A stretch of 64,000 nucleotides of DNA from Schizochytrium sp. CCTCC M209059 (taxonomy: Eukaryota > Sar > Bigyra > Thraustochytrida > Thraustochytriidae), in NCBI GenBank assembly GCA_000818945.1, contig KN805395.1:374138-438137 (forward strand). The letters run 5' to 3'. A program made the position numbers and the translations under genes. The notes under the pieces were generated by a model that was not told the origin of the DNA, did no database searches, and saw only the letters and a program-made list of their open reading frames with translations. Position 1 is the first letter of the stretch; each line of letters opens with the position of its first letter. Below are positions 18,667-29,223 of the stretch, in pieces.

Positions 18667-19396
18667 GATAGAGCCTGAATTACCCAGCACAGTTTGCATG
18701 CATTGCAATAGATAGAATCTCTCGACTCTGACTCTCTGAAAATACTGCTAGCATCGGAATGCCTCGAGTCAATGAATGAATGAATGCACGAATGGCTCCG
18801 GCCAACGATCCTGATCGACCCTGACCATCTAACTCGTCACAGATCTGACTGACCTCTTTGTCTTTTTCCATTTTTTCTTTGTTTTCAACACCCTCGTAAT
18901 GAATGACTTGATTTACCTTTACACTGATTCGAGCATCACTCAGCGCCATTCTATACCAGCTTGGCTCGGTCTTCTCTGATGCTCTGATGCTTGTATGTTG
19001 TAGAGCCGACGATTGAAAATAGATGGATGAGTGGGTGTCTCGCACATGCTCGGAAAACAAAGAAAACCGAAGTGGAAAAACAAAGCAAAATACGAACGTT
19101 GATCAGCCGCCCATCGGGCCAAGAAAGTAAGGTTGGGACCCGCTCCAAGGGAGCTTAGCTGGCTTGCGCGGGAGCTAGTACGCAACCGTTGCGTATCCTC
19201 ACTGCGCAGAGCTGCTTCTCGCGTCTAGCGTTAAAGTGTCTTGTGCCTCTGACGAGGGCAGTAGTCGCTTCTGGCGGATTGTGTAACTTGCAGACTGCTC
19301 GCGCGCTCAGCCTCTCTTACGCGCCAGAGAACCGCGTGGACGGCGAGACGCGGCCGGCCCCAGTCTGCCCTACCTCCTGGCATCTGCTGCATTGTC
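18667..19396. other. Intergenic region, 730 bp
   Basis: Holds the 3' UTR of the GH114 gene and the 5' leader/promoter of the zinc-finger gene. Contains a GAAT run (about 18771-18786) and nothing else recognisable. The last 200 bases before the ATG are GC-rich. Confidence 0.5.
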
Positions 19397-21049
19397 ATGA
19401 CTGATGCACTCGAAGTCGCCACGCCGACAAGGACCTCGGGCTCGTTTATGACCGGGTCACCAACACGTGGGGCTGCAATGGCAACGTCGGCGACAAATTC
19501 ATCGTCCATAGCGACAACAGCAACAACTACGACTACAAGTACACCCCCCATTCCACAAACTATTTCAGGCCAAGACCATGACGCAGTCTCTCACCAATTT
19601 GATGTAGATAATACGGACGCCGGACCGAGTGCTGTAGATGATGATGTTTTGACAAGAGCGGGTCGACAACCCATGACAAAGCAATGCGACGTGCCCGGAT
19701 GCAAGGGATGGAAGGCGCTCGGGGGCAAGTGCACGACTCACGGCGGTGGGAAACGCTGCGAAATCGAGGGCTGTCAGCACCTGAGCCAAGGTGGGGGATT
19801 TTGCATCTCACATGGCGGCGGACACCGCTGCAAGGACCCATCTTGCTCGCGATCAGCCCGGAGCGGCTTTGATACCTGCGTACGCCATGGAGCGCATACG
19901 AAACGATGCTCCAAGGACAACTGCACTAAAGCAGCGCAGCGAGGAGGCTTTTGCATCAAGCATGGTGGAGGTAATCGTTGTCGACACCCAGGTTGCGAAA
20001 AGGCGGCGCGAAGCGTTTTCAAGGTTTGCGTGCGTCACGGAGCGCGCGAGCGGCGCTGTGAAGAGGGAGATTGCACGAACAAGGCCCTCAAGGGCGGAAA
20101 ATGCAAGCGTCATGGCGGCGGAAATCGCTGCCAACATGAAGACTGCTCATGTGCAGCCGAGACGCGGTCGAAATTTTGCATCTCACACGGCGCGCCGGGA
20201 AGGCGATGCCAAGTGGAGGAATGCAGGAAACACGCGATGCGCGGGGGATCTTGCATCCGTCATGGCGGAGGTCGTCGCTGCGCAAATCCCAGTTGCGCAC
20301 GGTCGGCCGTGAGTGGGTCCCATCTCTGCGTCTCCCATGGCGCTCCCCGATCAGGGTGCAGAGAAGCAGGCTGCGAGCAACTCAATGCGGGCGGAGGATA
20401 TTGCAAGGGCCACGGTGGAGGACGATGCAAAACGGAGGGCTGCTGGAAGGTTCGCATGCGCAACATGGAACATTGCCAACGTCACCAATCAAATGTCGGC
20501 GACAATTCACAAGATGCTGTTTCTGCCACAGCCCCGTTTCCAGGAGAGGAAACCACTCTGCTAAACTCTTCTCGTTCCCCTGCGCATGTCACTTCCGCCA
20601 ACGAAGCACCGCTTCAGTCAAATGAGGCTACGGTGTCTCGGCCATCAAGAGACGAGGGAGGTCTCAATGGCTCGATCAAGGCTACCGAGGTAGGGGCACT
20701 CTCCGCGAAAGCGGACTCCATGCAATGGGCGGCGCGAGGCTTTGACTCTGCTGATAGAGGCGGAATCGAGCCTGGGTCTGCATCCCTGCATACTGTTCTT
20801 GGGCAGTCTCCATCGGGCGCACAGCCACAGGACGAACAGGACGCATCCACCAAAGGTACCGGTGACAACTCTCGCAATAGCGAAAAGAGTCAATCTGAGA
20901 ACGAAAGCTTGCGCCTTGCAGGACATCGTCAGGCTGACCAAGAAGATGACGACGAGACCCTGGTGCTTTTGGCGGCTGCCGTCTCTGATCAGCTTCAAAA
21001 AGGCAATGCACCACCGCAAGGTCAGCGTGCAAAGCGGCAACGTCTATGA
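19397..21049 (+). CDS. WRKY19-like zinc-finger array protein (11 fingers)
   Basis: 550 aa, one exon. After a Thr/Ser-rich N-terminus, residues ~97-364 hold eleven consecutive CX4C...CX2H units. From the second finger on, two classes mostly alternate: one ends GG-x-C-x2-HGGG (for example RGGFCIKHGGG), the other lacks the GG and ends CVRHGA. This is the WRKY19-like zinc finger known from plant WRKY19 relatives and expanded in oomycetes and other stramenopiles; the molecular role (DNA, RNA or protein binding) is not established. No WRKY domain is present. The C-terminal ~185 residues are Ser/Gln/Asp rich, with a short acidic/hydrophobic stretch (EDDDETLVLLAAAVSDQL) that could be an activation-type motif, and end in a basic KRQRL. 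Probably nuclear. The start ATG was taken as the first in frame; a downstream Met at codon 18 is possible. Confidence 0.85.
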   Translation: MTDALEVATPTRTSGSFMTGSPTRGAAMATSATNSSSIATTATTTTTSTPPIPQTISGQDHDAVSHQFDVDNTDAGPSAVDDDVLTRAGRQPMTKQCDVPGCKGWKALGGKCTTHGGGKRCEIEGCQHLSQGGGFCISHGGGHRCKDPSCSRSARSGFDTCVRHGAHTKRCSKDNCTKAAQRGGFCIKHGGGNRCRHPGCEKAARSVFKVCVRHGARERRCEEGDCTNKALKGGKCKRHGGGNRCQHEDCSCAAETRSKFCISHGAPGRRCQVEECRKHAMRGGSCIRHGGGRRCANPSCARSAVSGSHLCVSHGAPRSGCREAGCEQLNAGGGYCKGHGGGRCKTEGCWKVRMRNMEHCQRHQSNVGDNSQDAVSATAPFPGEETTLLNSSRSPAHVTSANEAPLQSNEATVSRPSRDEGGLNGSIKATEVGALSAKADSMQWAARGFDSADRGGIEPGSASLHTVLGQSPSGAQPQDEQDASTKGTGDNSRNSEKSQSENESLRLAGHRQADQEDDDETLVLLAAAVSDQLQKGNAPPQGQRAKRQRL

Positions 21050-21286
21050 AGCACTTTCGGCCAAGGTTGATTCTCGATGCCAAGCTCTCTGTTGGCTTTT
21101 TGTAAAATAACAAGAAAACAAAGAAATTAAATTCCCCTGCGTATTTTTCTCGTTTCAGGTTGTTTGTGTGAGGCTCGTGGCTCATTCATCGATCTGGTTG
21201 GTGCCCATCATCATCATCATCATCATCATCATCACCAAATCCAGCATCATCGCAAAACCGCAAAGTCAGAACAGCTTCAATCAAGG

Positions 21287-22728
21287 ATGGTACGTGAAAA
21301 GGAGCGATCGGGCGCGAGTCAGGTCAGGCGGGCGCGCGGTGCTCGCAAACCCCGCCAGAAGGGCGGTCCGTCGCAGCAAGCTCTTTCCTGAGCAGAGAAC
21401 CAGCACAATGGGACAGAGTCGTGGCACACAAGTAGTGGTGGTGGTGGTGGTGGTGGTGTTGGTGGCTAGGCTACGCCAAGCGAGCGAAGATGACTGACGC
21501 ACCCGCGAGCGTGGCCGCTTGCACTCGCGCGCGATGGTGACTGCTACAGGGACGATACGCGCAGGTCGTCGTTGGCCCGGCCGGGTCGGGCAAGTCCACG
21601 TACTGCTTTGCGGTGCAAAACTACCTTGGCGCCAACGCTACGCGGCTGCCGGCGCTCGTCGTCAACCTGGATCCGGGCCAAGAGCGCACCGAGGAGCAGG
21701 AGGAGAAGCAGCCTTTTGATGCCGATGTTCGCGACCTCATCAGCGTAAGCGACGTCCTTGAGGAGCTGGACTTTGGCCCCAATGGCGCGCTCGTTTTCTG
21801 CATGGAGCACCTCGTCGATAATATGGAATGGCTCAAGGGCGAGATTGATGCCGTGGGCGGATCAGATGACGAGTACTTTATTTTCGACTGCCCCGGACAG
21901 ATCGAGCTGTATACGCACATTCCTGTGCTCCGAACACTGGTGGAGCGTCTGCAGTCGTGGAACTTTCACGTGTGCGTCGTGCACGTCATTGATGCGCTTT
22001 TCATCGACGACACCTCCAAGTTCATTTCGGGCGCGCTCTTGGCGCTGACCTCAATGCTGAATCTGCAGGCCGCTGCCGTCAACGTAGTGACCAAGTGCGA
22101 TTTGAAGAAAGAAACTTTGGGCGGCGGACGTCGTCGCCGGCCTCGAGCAGGTGTAAACACCATTGGATATCACTTTGATGAGGCTACTGGCACGCAAGGC
22201 GCCCTTGCGCGACTCAAGGCGCTCGAGGAGGAGGAAGAGCGACTCAAGCAGCTTGGTCAGCACGATGATGACGACTTTGGAAACGATGACAACGACGATG
22301 ACGATGCGGCCACATCTGGCGACAATGCAGACCTGGCGTACGCCTTGGGCGACGAGGACGGCGCTGCCGAAAAGAATGGCGCGGGTGCGGACGAGGAGGA
22401 TGATGATGAGTTTCTCAACGTCGATGACCCCGAGTACTTTAACCCAGGCACGCATATGCTACGAGCTGCGCTGGAAGAAAACACGGTGGCTCCCAAGCTT
22501 CGCGAACTGAGCGAATCCATTTGCGAGGTCCTTGACAACTACAACTTGGTAAACTTTATTCCGCTCGACATCACGAGTGAGTCTAGCTTTGAATACCTCA
22601 TGGCCCACATCGATGCTGCCACGCAGTACGGCGAGGATCTGGAGCCGCGGGACCCGGGCGCCGAAGAGCAAGAAGAGGCCGAGGACAGTCTCCAAAACGA
22701 TGCCAAGGCTGCAGCACTCAATGAGTAA
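21287..22728 (+). CDS. GPN3: GPN-loop GTPase 3; first coding exon is only the ATG
   Basis: Proposed structure: exon 1 21287-21289 (ATG), intron 21290-21549 (GTACGTGA...CTACAG), exon 2 21550-22728; 393 aa. Splicing gives MGRYAQVVVGPAGSGKSTYC, the expected GPN3 N-terminus with an intact P-loop (10-17). Other motifs: LVVNLDPGQE, the Gly-Pro-Asn loop in DFGPNGALVF (about 76-78), FIFDCPGQIELY (G3, about 115) and VVTKCDL (G4). GPN GTPases are dimers needed to assemble and import RNA polymerase II. The protein exceeds the usual ~280 aa because an Asp/Glu-rich insert of ~100 residues (about 205-300) precedes the conserved YFNPG...LVNFIPLD end. A CAT repeat (about 21207-21237) lies in the 5' leader, and a GTG repeat lies in the intron (about 21434-21465). 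A 48-nt in-frame intron at 22151-22198 is conceivable but weak. Confidence 0.9.
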
Positions 22729-23035
22729 AATCGTGTTTCCTAGAACGCAGCTGTGATGCATATGCACCAAAATGACCTATTGGGGGGAAAAGAACGATGC
22801 TAAGCAGTTATGTTTGCATCGCATACTCTTTTTTTAGATTTGATTTTCCCACGAGAACAAATACAAGACATGCAACAGTGAGCGAGCGTCCGCGTAAGAT
22901 GATATTGTTTGATATGAATTATCTTCAGCAACCAACGAGTTTCGCTCTGTGCATGATGGGTGAGATGCACTTGATGGGGGCTTGACTCTCAGGACTTTGT
23001 GAGATTGGAATGCTGCGGCATGCCATGCCGCGAAA
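22729..23035. other. Convergent 3' region between GPN3 and MDHAR
   Basis: About 300 bases, noticeably more AT-rich than the flanking coding DNA, consistent with two facing 3' UTRs. No feature recognised. Confidence 0.5.
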
Positions 23036-24547
23036 TTAGTCGAGCATGGTGGGAGAGAACTTGGCGCTCGTGAGCACAGCGTTCTTGGCCGCATCGTACT
23101 GCTCGGGAGTACCATTGCAGTACATGAGGCCGCGCACCGTTTGCGTAGATGCGTCCACCCAGGCCGCGCCAAAGCCAGGGACCTTGTCGTTACCGGAGGT
23201 CTCCATGGCGGCGTCGACGTTGCCAAAGACCTCGATGCTGGCGCCGTCAGTGGAAGAGTCTCCGTAGAACTGGAAGATGAGCGGGGTTTCCGTGTACTCG
23301 AAGAGACGCGAGTAAAAGTAGGGAAGATAGTCCATCTTGGGCATGTTGCGGCCCTCGGCGATCGCCGTGGCGGCCTGTGCAGCGCTCTTGCGGCAATAAT
23401 CGACGTGCTCATAGCGGTTCTTGCCGTTGAGAGCCGCGACATCGCCAATGGCGTAAATTTTGTCGTTGCTGGTGCGCATCGAGTCATCAACGGCGTAGCC
23501 GCCGGTGCGGCCCTCGCCAAGCTCGACGGCGGACTCCGCAAGACTGGTGTCGATGCGGGAGCCAACGCCAAAGATGACGGCGTCAGCGTTAACAACGTCT
23601 CCGGACTTGAGCTTGACGCCGCCGACGGCAGAGCTATCGCTCTCGCTAGGAACGAGGCCCGTGACCATGGATTCCTTCATGAGCTTGATGCCCTTGGCGG
23701 AAAAGTAGTTCTCAAAGACCTCGGCGACGGACTCGGGGAAGAGACGCTGCATGAGGTGCTTTTCTGGAAAGGCCATGGTCACGTTGAATCCCCAGCCGGA
23801 AAAGGCTGCGGCGGTCTCCATGCCAATGTAGCCGCCGCCGACAATGATAATGTCCTTGAATTTGTTCTGGTTGGCCTCAAGGGTCTCAACCATCTCGAGG
23901 GCCTCGGCCTCCTCGCGAATAGTGAAGACGTTGCCGAGGTCCGGGTTTTCGGTCTTGATGTCGGCGGGCGTAAGAGCCTTGGCGCCTGTGGCGAGGACGA
24001 GCTTGTCAAAGGAGATGGCGCGCTCGCTCTGACCGGCGCCTTGCACGGTGAGCTTGCCGGCATCGGCGTCGAGGGAGACGGCCATGGTAGAGAGCATGAG
24101 GTCGATCTTGTGCTCGTCGTACCATTCGGGCGTCTGGCGGTCGCCGCCGCCGCCGACGCTGGTGTGGAAGCCGGGGAGGCGGGCGCGGACCTTGGCGCCG
24201 GGCGGGTGGAGGAAGGCCTTGGAGAGGGCCGGACGCTCGTAGGGTGCCACGGGCTCACCGCTGACGATGGCAACCTTTTTGCCCTCGGCCCAGTCGAGGT
24301 CCACGAGCGTCTTGGCCAGGTACCCCGCCGAGTTGCCGCCTCCCACGCAGACGAGGTCGTAGTGGTCTCCGCTATCCGCCGAGGTCGACATGGCTGCCGC
24401 TCCTCGCTTGCGCAGCTGGTCTGCTGCTGCTCTGCCGCTGCCGCTCTTCTCGGGGCCTCCTCCGCACAAGTGGTTCACCAGGGTTTGCAGTCTGTTCATT
24501 CCGCGCGCGGCGCTCGGCGTCCTCGTCGTGCCCAGCCTCGCGATCAT
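23036..24547 (-). CDS. MDHAR: Monodehydroascorbate reductase-like FAD/NAD(P) oxidoreductase
   Basis: 503 aa, one exon. Residues ~62-80 hold the FAD Rossmann motif (LVCVGGGNSAGYLAK), followed by APYERPALSKAFL, LVLATGAKAL, a second dinucleotide motif IIIVGGGYIGMETAA (about 233-247), GVGSRID and the FAD-ribityl motif IYAIGDVAAL (about 366). YLPYFYSRLFEYTETPLIFQ in the C-terminal part is typical of plant-type monodehydroascorbate reductases, which use NAD(P)H to regenerate ascorbate from its radical. The first ~55 residues are Arg/Ala/Ser rich and poor in acids, so an organelle (mitochondrial) targeting peptide is likely; the internal Met at 53 (MSTSADSG) could start a cytosolic form. An AIF-family relative is the main alternative. 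Confidence 0.88.
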   Translation of the reverse strand: MIARLGTTRTPSAARGMNRLQTLVNHLCGGGPEKSGSGRAAADQLRKRGAAAMSTSADSGDHYDLVCVGGGNSAGYLAKTLVDLDWAEGKKVAIVSGEPVAPYERPALSKAFLHPPGAKVRARLPGFHTSVGGGGDRQTPEWYDEHKIDLMLSTMAVSLDADAGKLTVQGAGQSERAISFDKLVLATGAKALTPADIKTENPDLGNVFTIREEAEALEMVETLEANQNKFKDIIIVGGGYIGMETAAAFSGWGFNVTMAFPEKHLMQRLFPESVAEVFENYFSAKGIKLMKESMVTGLVPSESDSSAVGGVKLKSGDVVNADAVIFGVGSRIDTSLAESAVELGEGRTGGYAVDDSMRTSNDKIYAIGDVAALNGKNRYEHVDYCRKSAAQAATAIAEGRNMPKMDYLPYFYSRLFEYTETPLIFQFYGDSSTDGASIEVFGNVDAAMETSGNDKVPGFGAAWVDASTQTVRGLMYCNGTPEQYDAAKNAVLTSAKFSPTMLD

Positions 24548-27181
24548 TGTTTGCCTCGATCAGCCTCGCCTTCCCTGCTCAGCTCGCTCCGCCTGCTGCA
24601 GTAGTAGTACTAGCTAGCAAGCAAGCAGGCTCGCTCGGCGCCGCAGAGCTTCGCGCCTCGGATCTCGAGCTCCGCCACGTCGAGTCGTTGATGTTGATGT
24701 GGTCGACGAAGACGTCGTGGTTGGTGATGCTGTCGATGGCGGTGCTGTAGTCGGGGGCGTTGTCGGCGATGATGATGTCGTCGTCGCAGTTGCTCTTCTC
24801 GCGGCGGAGGTCGGGACGGGAGGCGACGAGGCCGAGCCGGGATGATGAAGGACGGGGCGATGATGGCTGCGGAGGCAGGGCCGACTCGGACGCCGAAGAC
24901 GGGGACGAGGAGCGGAGCGCCTCGCTCGAAATTGCCAACGCGAACCGGGCTTGCTTGCGATGCGCAGCGAAGCGGAACTGCGGCGCGAACGCGAACGCGA
25001 GCAAGGCCAGGCGAGGCGGGTTCACGCGCGAGTGGAGTTCAGACGCGCGCGAGAAGAGCGTGGGATGTAAAGCGAAGCGAAGCAAAGCAAAGCAAAGCAA
25101 AGCAAAGCAAAGCAAAGCCAAAGCAAAGCAATGTAGTAGAAGGGCAATGCGAGCATGCAGGGTTATAACTCACTGTCGCGCGACAGCCACAGGCACGAAA
25201 TGTTATGGCCACGGCCATGATCATGATGGTGATCGCGGGCTTCGTTCCTGAAGTCGTTCATTGTTGCGTTCATTCCAAGAGGCGCCGGCGGAGAAGGGCC
25301 ACGGCCCGAAGCCAAGGACGCCGCCGAAACGCTGTTGCCTGAGCCTGATCAGCGATGGTAGGCGACAGAGGGTGATCAGCGCATCATGACCGTCAGAGCC
25401 TGGTCGGGACGTGTCATGGGGTTGAGGCCGTGCGTGGTGGATGAAGGGGAAACGAAGAGCTGCAAGCGCGGCCACGGCGGCGAGTTTTCCGGAGGAAACT
25501 TTGAACGCGCCAGAAAGAAGAGGCCAGTTGTGATGCCGGAGCGGCGGGTTCGGCAGAGACTGGAGTATGGTATGATATTGGTTGGTGTAACAGTAAATAT
25601 GGTGCACGAGGGTGACCGGGCGAGAAGAAAGGTCAGCCAGGACGGACAGTCGGGGGGTTGACGCACCCATGAGCATGCACGGACGAGCGGGGAATCTCGC
25701 TGAGACCGAGAGCGAGACCGTGGGCGATGATGTTGCGGCGCGAAGTGGAAATGGAAAGAGCGATAAAGTGGAGTTTCGAGGAGATGGAACGCAAGGCCGA
25801 AAGGCTGATCAGCCAGGCAAGCTGGCAGCCTGCTGCAGGCAGCCAGCGAGGCTATCCGATGCATCAGCGACCGTAGCCGAGGGGGTCTCGAGTTTCGGGC
25901 GCTTGCAATGATCCAAACAGCAGAGCGGCAAAGAGCTCTCCTCGCTCTTCTCCGACCGACCATGTGATTGGGATAAGTCAATAAAAGTAGCTTTCACAGG
26001 CTATCTGGCTGTTTGCACTGGTGCTGTCCACGATGGTATGTATACCTGTCGCTCGCCATCTGCATTGGCCTGAATGCGAGCCATGGCGGCTGGCCATGAT
26101 GACTGTCAAAAGCCGGTCAGTCAGCAAAAGGAAGTGGCCGACTCGTGACCACGAAAGGTACGTACCACAATGCCAGCCAGCTTAAGGAGGCTCCGTCTCT
26201 GCTCTGCCCTGCCCTGGCCTGCCCTGCTCAAAAAAGGAATGCCATACATGATCCTGTGCACGTTATTGCCAAGCCACCTGGGCTCCTTCAGGCTGCTGCA
26301 GCGTTCCCCACATCCCAGACGGAACGATGCAACTCTCCCACACCCCTACGTGGGCCCTGCAAGAACCCAACGTGGCCACATGGCCACAGTGAGCTGGCCT
26401 TTCCCACCGTCCCCCACACAGAGCATCATTAACGTAGCCTTACTTGCCCCACATCTTGCCCTATTCACGCAACGCCTCCCCGCACATGCCCCACACCAGA
26501 GCCGTTCTTCTTATGAGCCATCCCTTACCGATAATATCTAGCAAGGGGCTATGGTGTTTTTTCCCTCACGGAGAGGTCGCTGTCTGCGCAAGAGAAGCGT
26601 TCCTCTACAAATGTGCCGCGAAAAGTCGCAGTTGAGGTGGAGCTCGCGCCTCCTTGCTTTTGACGGTAGAAAGGAAGGAGGAGGAGCGCTCATTTCCCGA
26701 TCCGGAGCCCGCGAAGACCTCGCTCGCTCGCTCGCTCGCTCGCTCTCTCGCGCGCGCGCTCTCGTGTGCTCGGCCGCGCGCTGGCTCGGCCGCGCGACGC
26801 GGTGCGGAATCAGACGGAAGCGGGCCCCATCGCGGCCGCGCAGGCAGGGCACGGGCGACCCGCTCGACGAAGCAGTTTGAAGACCCACCCATTCACTCAT
26901 TCCACCCGCCGGCCAGCAAGCGCCTCGTAAGCTTGCTCTGCAAGCAAGGGCGTCTTGCGTGCGTACGTGCGCGCGCGGAGAGGCGCTGGAAGGCGCGAGG
27001 AGGCGGGCGGAGAAACCTGCCGCGACGCAGTGCAAGACGCGTGCCAGTCTCTCTATCGCACAGACATTGTTTTTTTTTTTGTTTTTTCCCTCTCAAATAG
27101 GGAAATCCAAGCGCGTAAGTCGCCGAAGCGTGCTGTTGCTCGGTTCCGGCCAACGACCGCCGTCCTCTCGAAGCCGTCAAA
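24548..27181. other. 2.6-kb intergenic region between divergent MDHAR and HMG genes
   Basis: No gene recognised; ORFs are short and biased. It holds an AGCAA pentanucleotide array (25069-25131), GCAAGC and GCTCGCTCG motifs just upstream of MDHAR (about 24615-24641), a CGCT run (about 26720-26744), and a long T tract followed by TTCCCTCTCAAATAG (about 27069-27100). The last resembles a 3' splice site about 80 bases before the HMG start, so the HMG gene may have a 5' UTR intron. Confidence 0.5.
25069..25131. repeat. (AGCAA)n pentanucleotide microsatellite
   Basis: About twelve AAAGC/GAAGC units with one interruption (AAAGCC). A related, less regular array of the same motif is at about 35698-35750. 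Confidence 0.9.
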
Positions 27182-28468
27182 ATGCCCGGCGGGAGACCCA
27201 GGAAGCCGCGGTCCGGCCCGAAAAAGCCGCTCAGCGCGTACACGCTCTTCGTCGTAGAGGTTCGCAACTCCGTAAGCAAAAAGTTCCCGGAATTGGGATT
27301 CCAGGAGGTTGCGCAGCGCGTTGGTCTCATGTGGCGCGAGCTCCCCGAGGAACACCGCCAAAAGTACCAGCAACTCGCCGACCAGGACAAGAGGCGATAT
27401 GTAAGTTTCCAAATAAATTACGCCATGGACTCGAGTAGAAAAAGCCAGAAACCAGCAAAACGAACGCAAACTCGACTCGACTCGTTGCCCATCACAGATT
27501 GACTAACGGACGCGAACCTCGTTTGGTATGCATGCGTTTACCTCATTCATATATCTTCCACACACACACACTCTCTCTCTCTCTATGTGGAACGAATGGC
27601 CTCTCGCCCATCACAACTATTTGCGCTTGCACAGGACATCGAAAAGGATGAGTGGAAAATTCGTTCACTCGTCGAGCCGCCCGAGGACGATCGTCAGCGA
27701 CGAAAGAAACGAAAGGGCGCGCCCAAGAACCCGCTCTCCGCATACACGTATTATATCATGGACGTGCGAAAAGACGTCGCCGCCGCAAACCCGAGCATGA
27801 GCTTTCGCGAAGTGGCCATCGCCGTTGGCAGGATGTGGCATCAGCTCAGCGAAGATGACCGCAAGGTCTACAACCAAAAGGCCGAACAAGACAAAGCTCG
27901 CTACGAAAACGAAATGATCAATTGGACCCAGATGCTCAACAACGAGGCACAAGAGGCCGCCCAAGAGAATAAGTCCAAGAAACGCAAAAAGACCGGTCCC
28001 AAGAACCCGCTCTCGGCATACACCTACTTTGTCATCGAGCAGCGTCCCATCATCTCGACTCAGTTTCCCAAGTTAAGCTTTGGAGAGGTCGCCACGCGCG
28101 TCGGGCAAATGTGGCGCGCGCTCGACAGTACTGGACGCGAAAAGTACGACATTCTCGCGCGCGAGGACAAGGAGCGTTACGACCGTGAAAAGGAAATGAT
28201 CAAGAATCGTCTCTCGTACATGGCCAACGCGAACGCCTTGGCCACAGGCAACAACAATGATGACGACGAGGAAGACGACGACGAGGAAGACGATGTGGCG
28301 CACCGTCGGCATTCTCGGTCTCGCACAAATGGCCATCACGACGACGGCCTCATCATGCGCCACCACCACCATCTTCAGCAACAGTCCGCGCATCTTCACC
28401 CGAACCACCATCACGAATCTGCAGCGCAGCCTCCGTCGGACCCTAGCTACTGGCGCATGACGGGGTGA
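27182..28468 (+). CDS. Three-HMG-box chromatin protein
   Basis: Exon 1 27182-27400, intron 27401-27634 (GTAAGT...TTGCACAG), exon 2 27635-28468; 350 aa. The splice joins KRRY to DIEKDEW, restoring the end of HMG box 1. Box 1 is at ~12-80 (KKPLSAYTLFVVEVRNSV...GLMWRELPEE), box 2 at ~103-172 (PKNPLSAYTYYIMDVRKD...VGRMWHQLSED) and box 3 at ~194-262 (PKNPLSAYTYFVIEQRP...VGQMWRALDS). Each is preceded by a basic cluster (KKRKG, KKRKKTG). The tail has an Asp/Glu run (about 281-293), as in HMGB proteins, then a His/Gln-rich end. HMGB-type proteins bend DNA without strong sequence specificity. The motif PLSAYT recurs in all three boxes, suggesting internal duplication. Confidence 0.9.
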
Positions 28469-29223
28469 TTGAACGAATAGCTTTGCGCGTGCGCGTGCGC
28501 GTGCGCGTGTGCGTGCGAATGGGTATATATACTCGTGCGCATAAACGTACTGTCTGCCTCGTGCCCCTTTTTCTCTGCTTGCCCTCCCTGCTCTGTCTGA
28601 ACAGCCATTTCGTACATCAATGTGGCATCCTACGGTATTTTCTTTGCCAATGCTGCTTTACTTTTTCAGAAAAATTGAAAAAGGAATGACGTCATCAAGT
28701 CAAGCTCTCTTTTTGGTTTGCATTTTACTTTTCCTGCCTGACAATATCTTGATCGCTTCTTGCGAGGTTCCTATGCTACGGGATATCCTCTATTCCCAGA
28801 AAATCGATCCACTTAGCTACTTTTAATTTCGTTTTGGGCCTACGACGTTTGCCGAAAAGTACGATGCACAATAAAGTAAAGATCGACCTGTTCCTCTTTC
28901 TCAACACATTTCTCGTCCTTTTCTCAACTTCACAAATATCTGATGAACGTCTCGTCACCCGTCACGTTCAATGCAATCTAATCACTCTTGCTTGTTCACT
29001 CGCCTCCTAGTTTAATCCTTCACTTCACTTGCCAGCGAAGTTCAACGAACGAGAGCGGAACACCTGCAGAACATTAAAAACTGCGTTGCCCTTGGGGGCA
29101 ACAACGTCGACGACGACGACGACGACAGCGTCTGATTTTGACGGCGGCAAGAGAGGCGGGGGAGGTGGCAGAGACGATAGCAGCCAGGGCGGCGGGATCT
29201 GGCCGACACACGCTAGCACCACG
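28469..29223. other. Intergenic region upstream of SIN1
   Basis: Starts with GTGCGC repeats (about 28487-28515) in the HMG 3' UTR; the middle is AT-rich with AATAAA at about 28869. From 29035 the SIN1 frame is already open, right after TTCACTTGCCAG, which looks like a splice acceptor. The stretch 29035-29223 could therefore be coding if an upstream exon supplies a start codon; I did not find one with confidence. Confidence 0.45.

Noticed and set aside
23141..24604. 487-codon ORF on the plus strand opposite MDHAR
   Set aside because: Antisense shadow; the minus strand encodes complete FAD and NAD(P) motifs.
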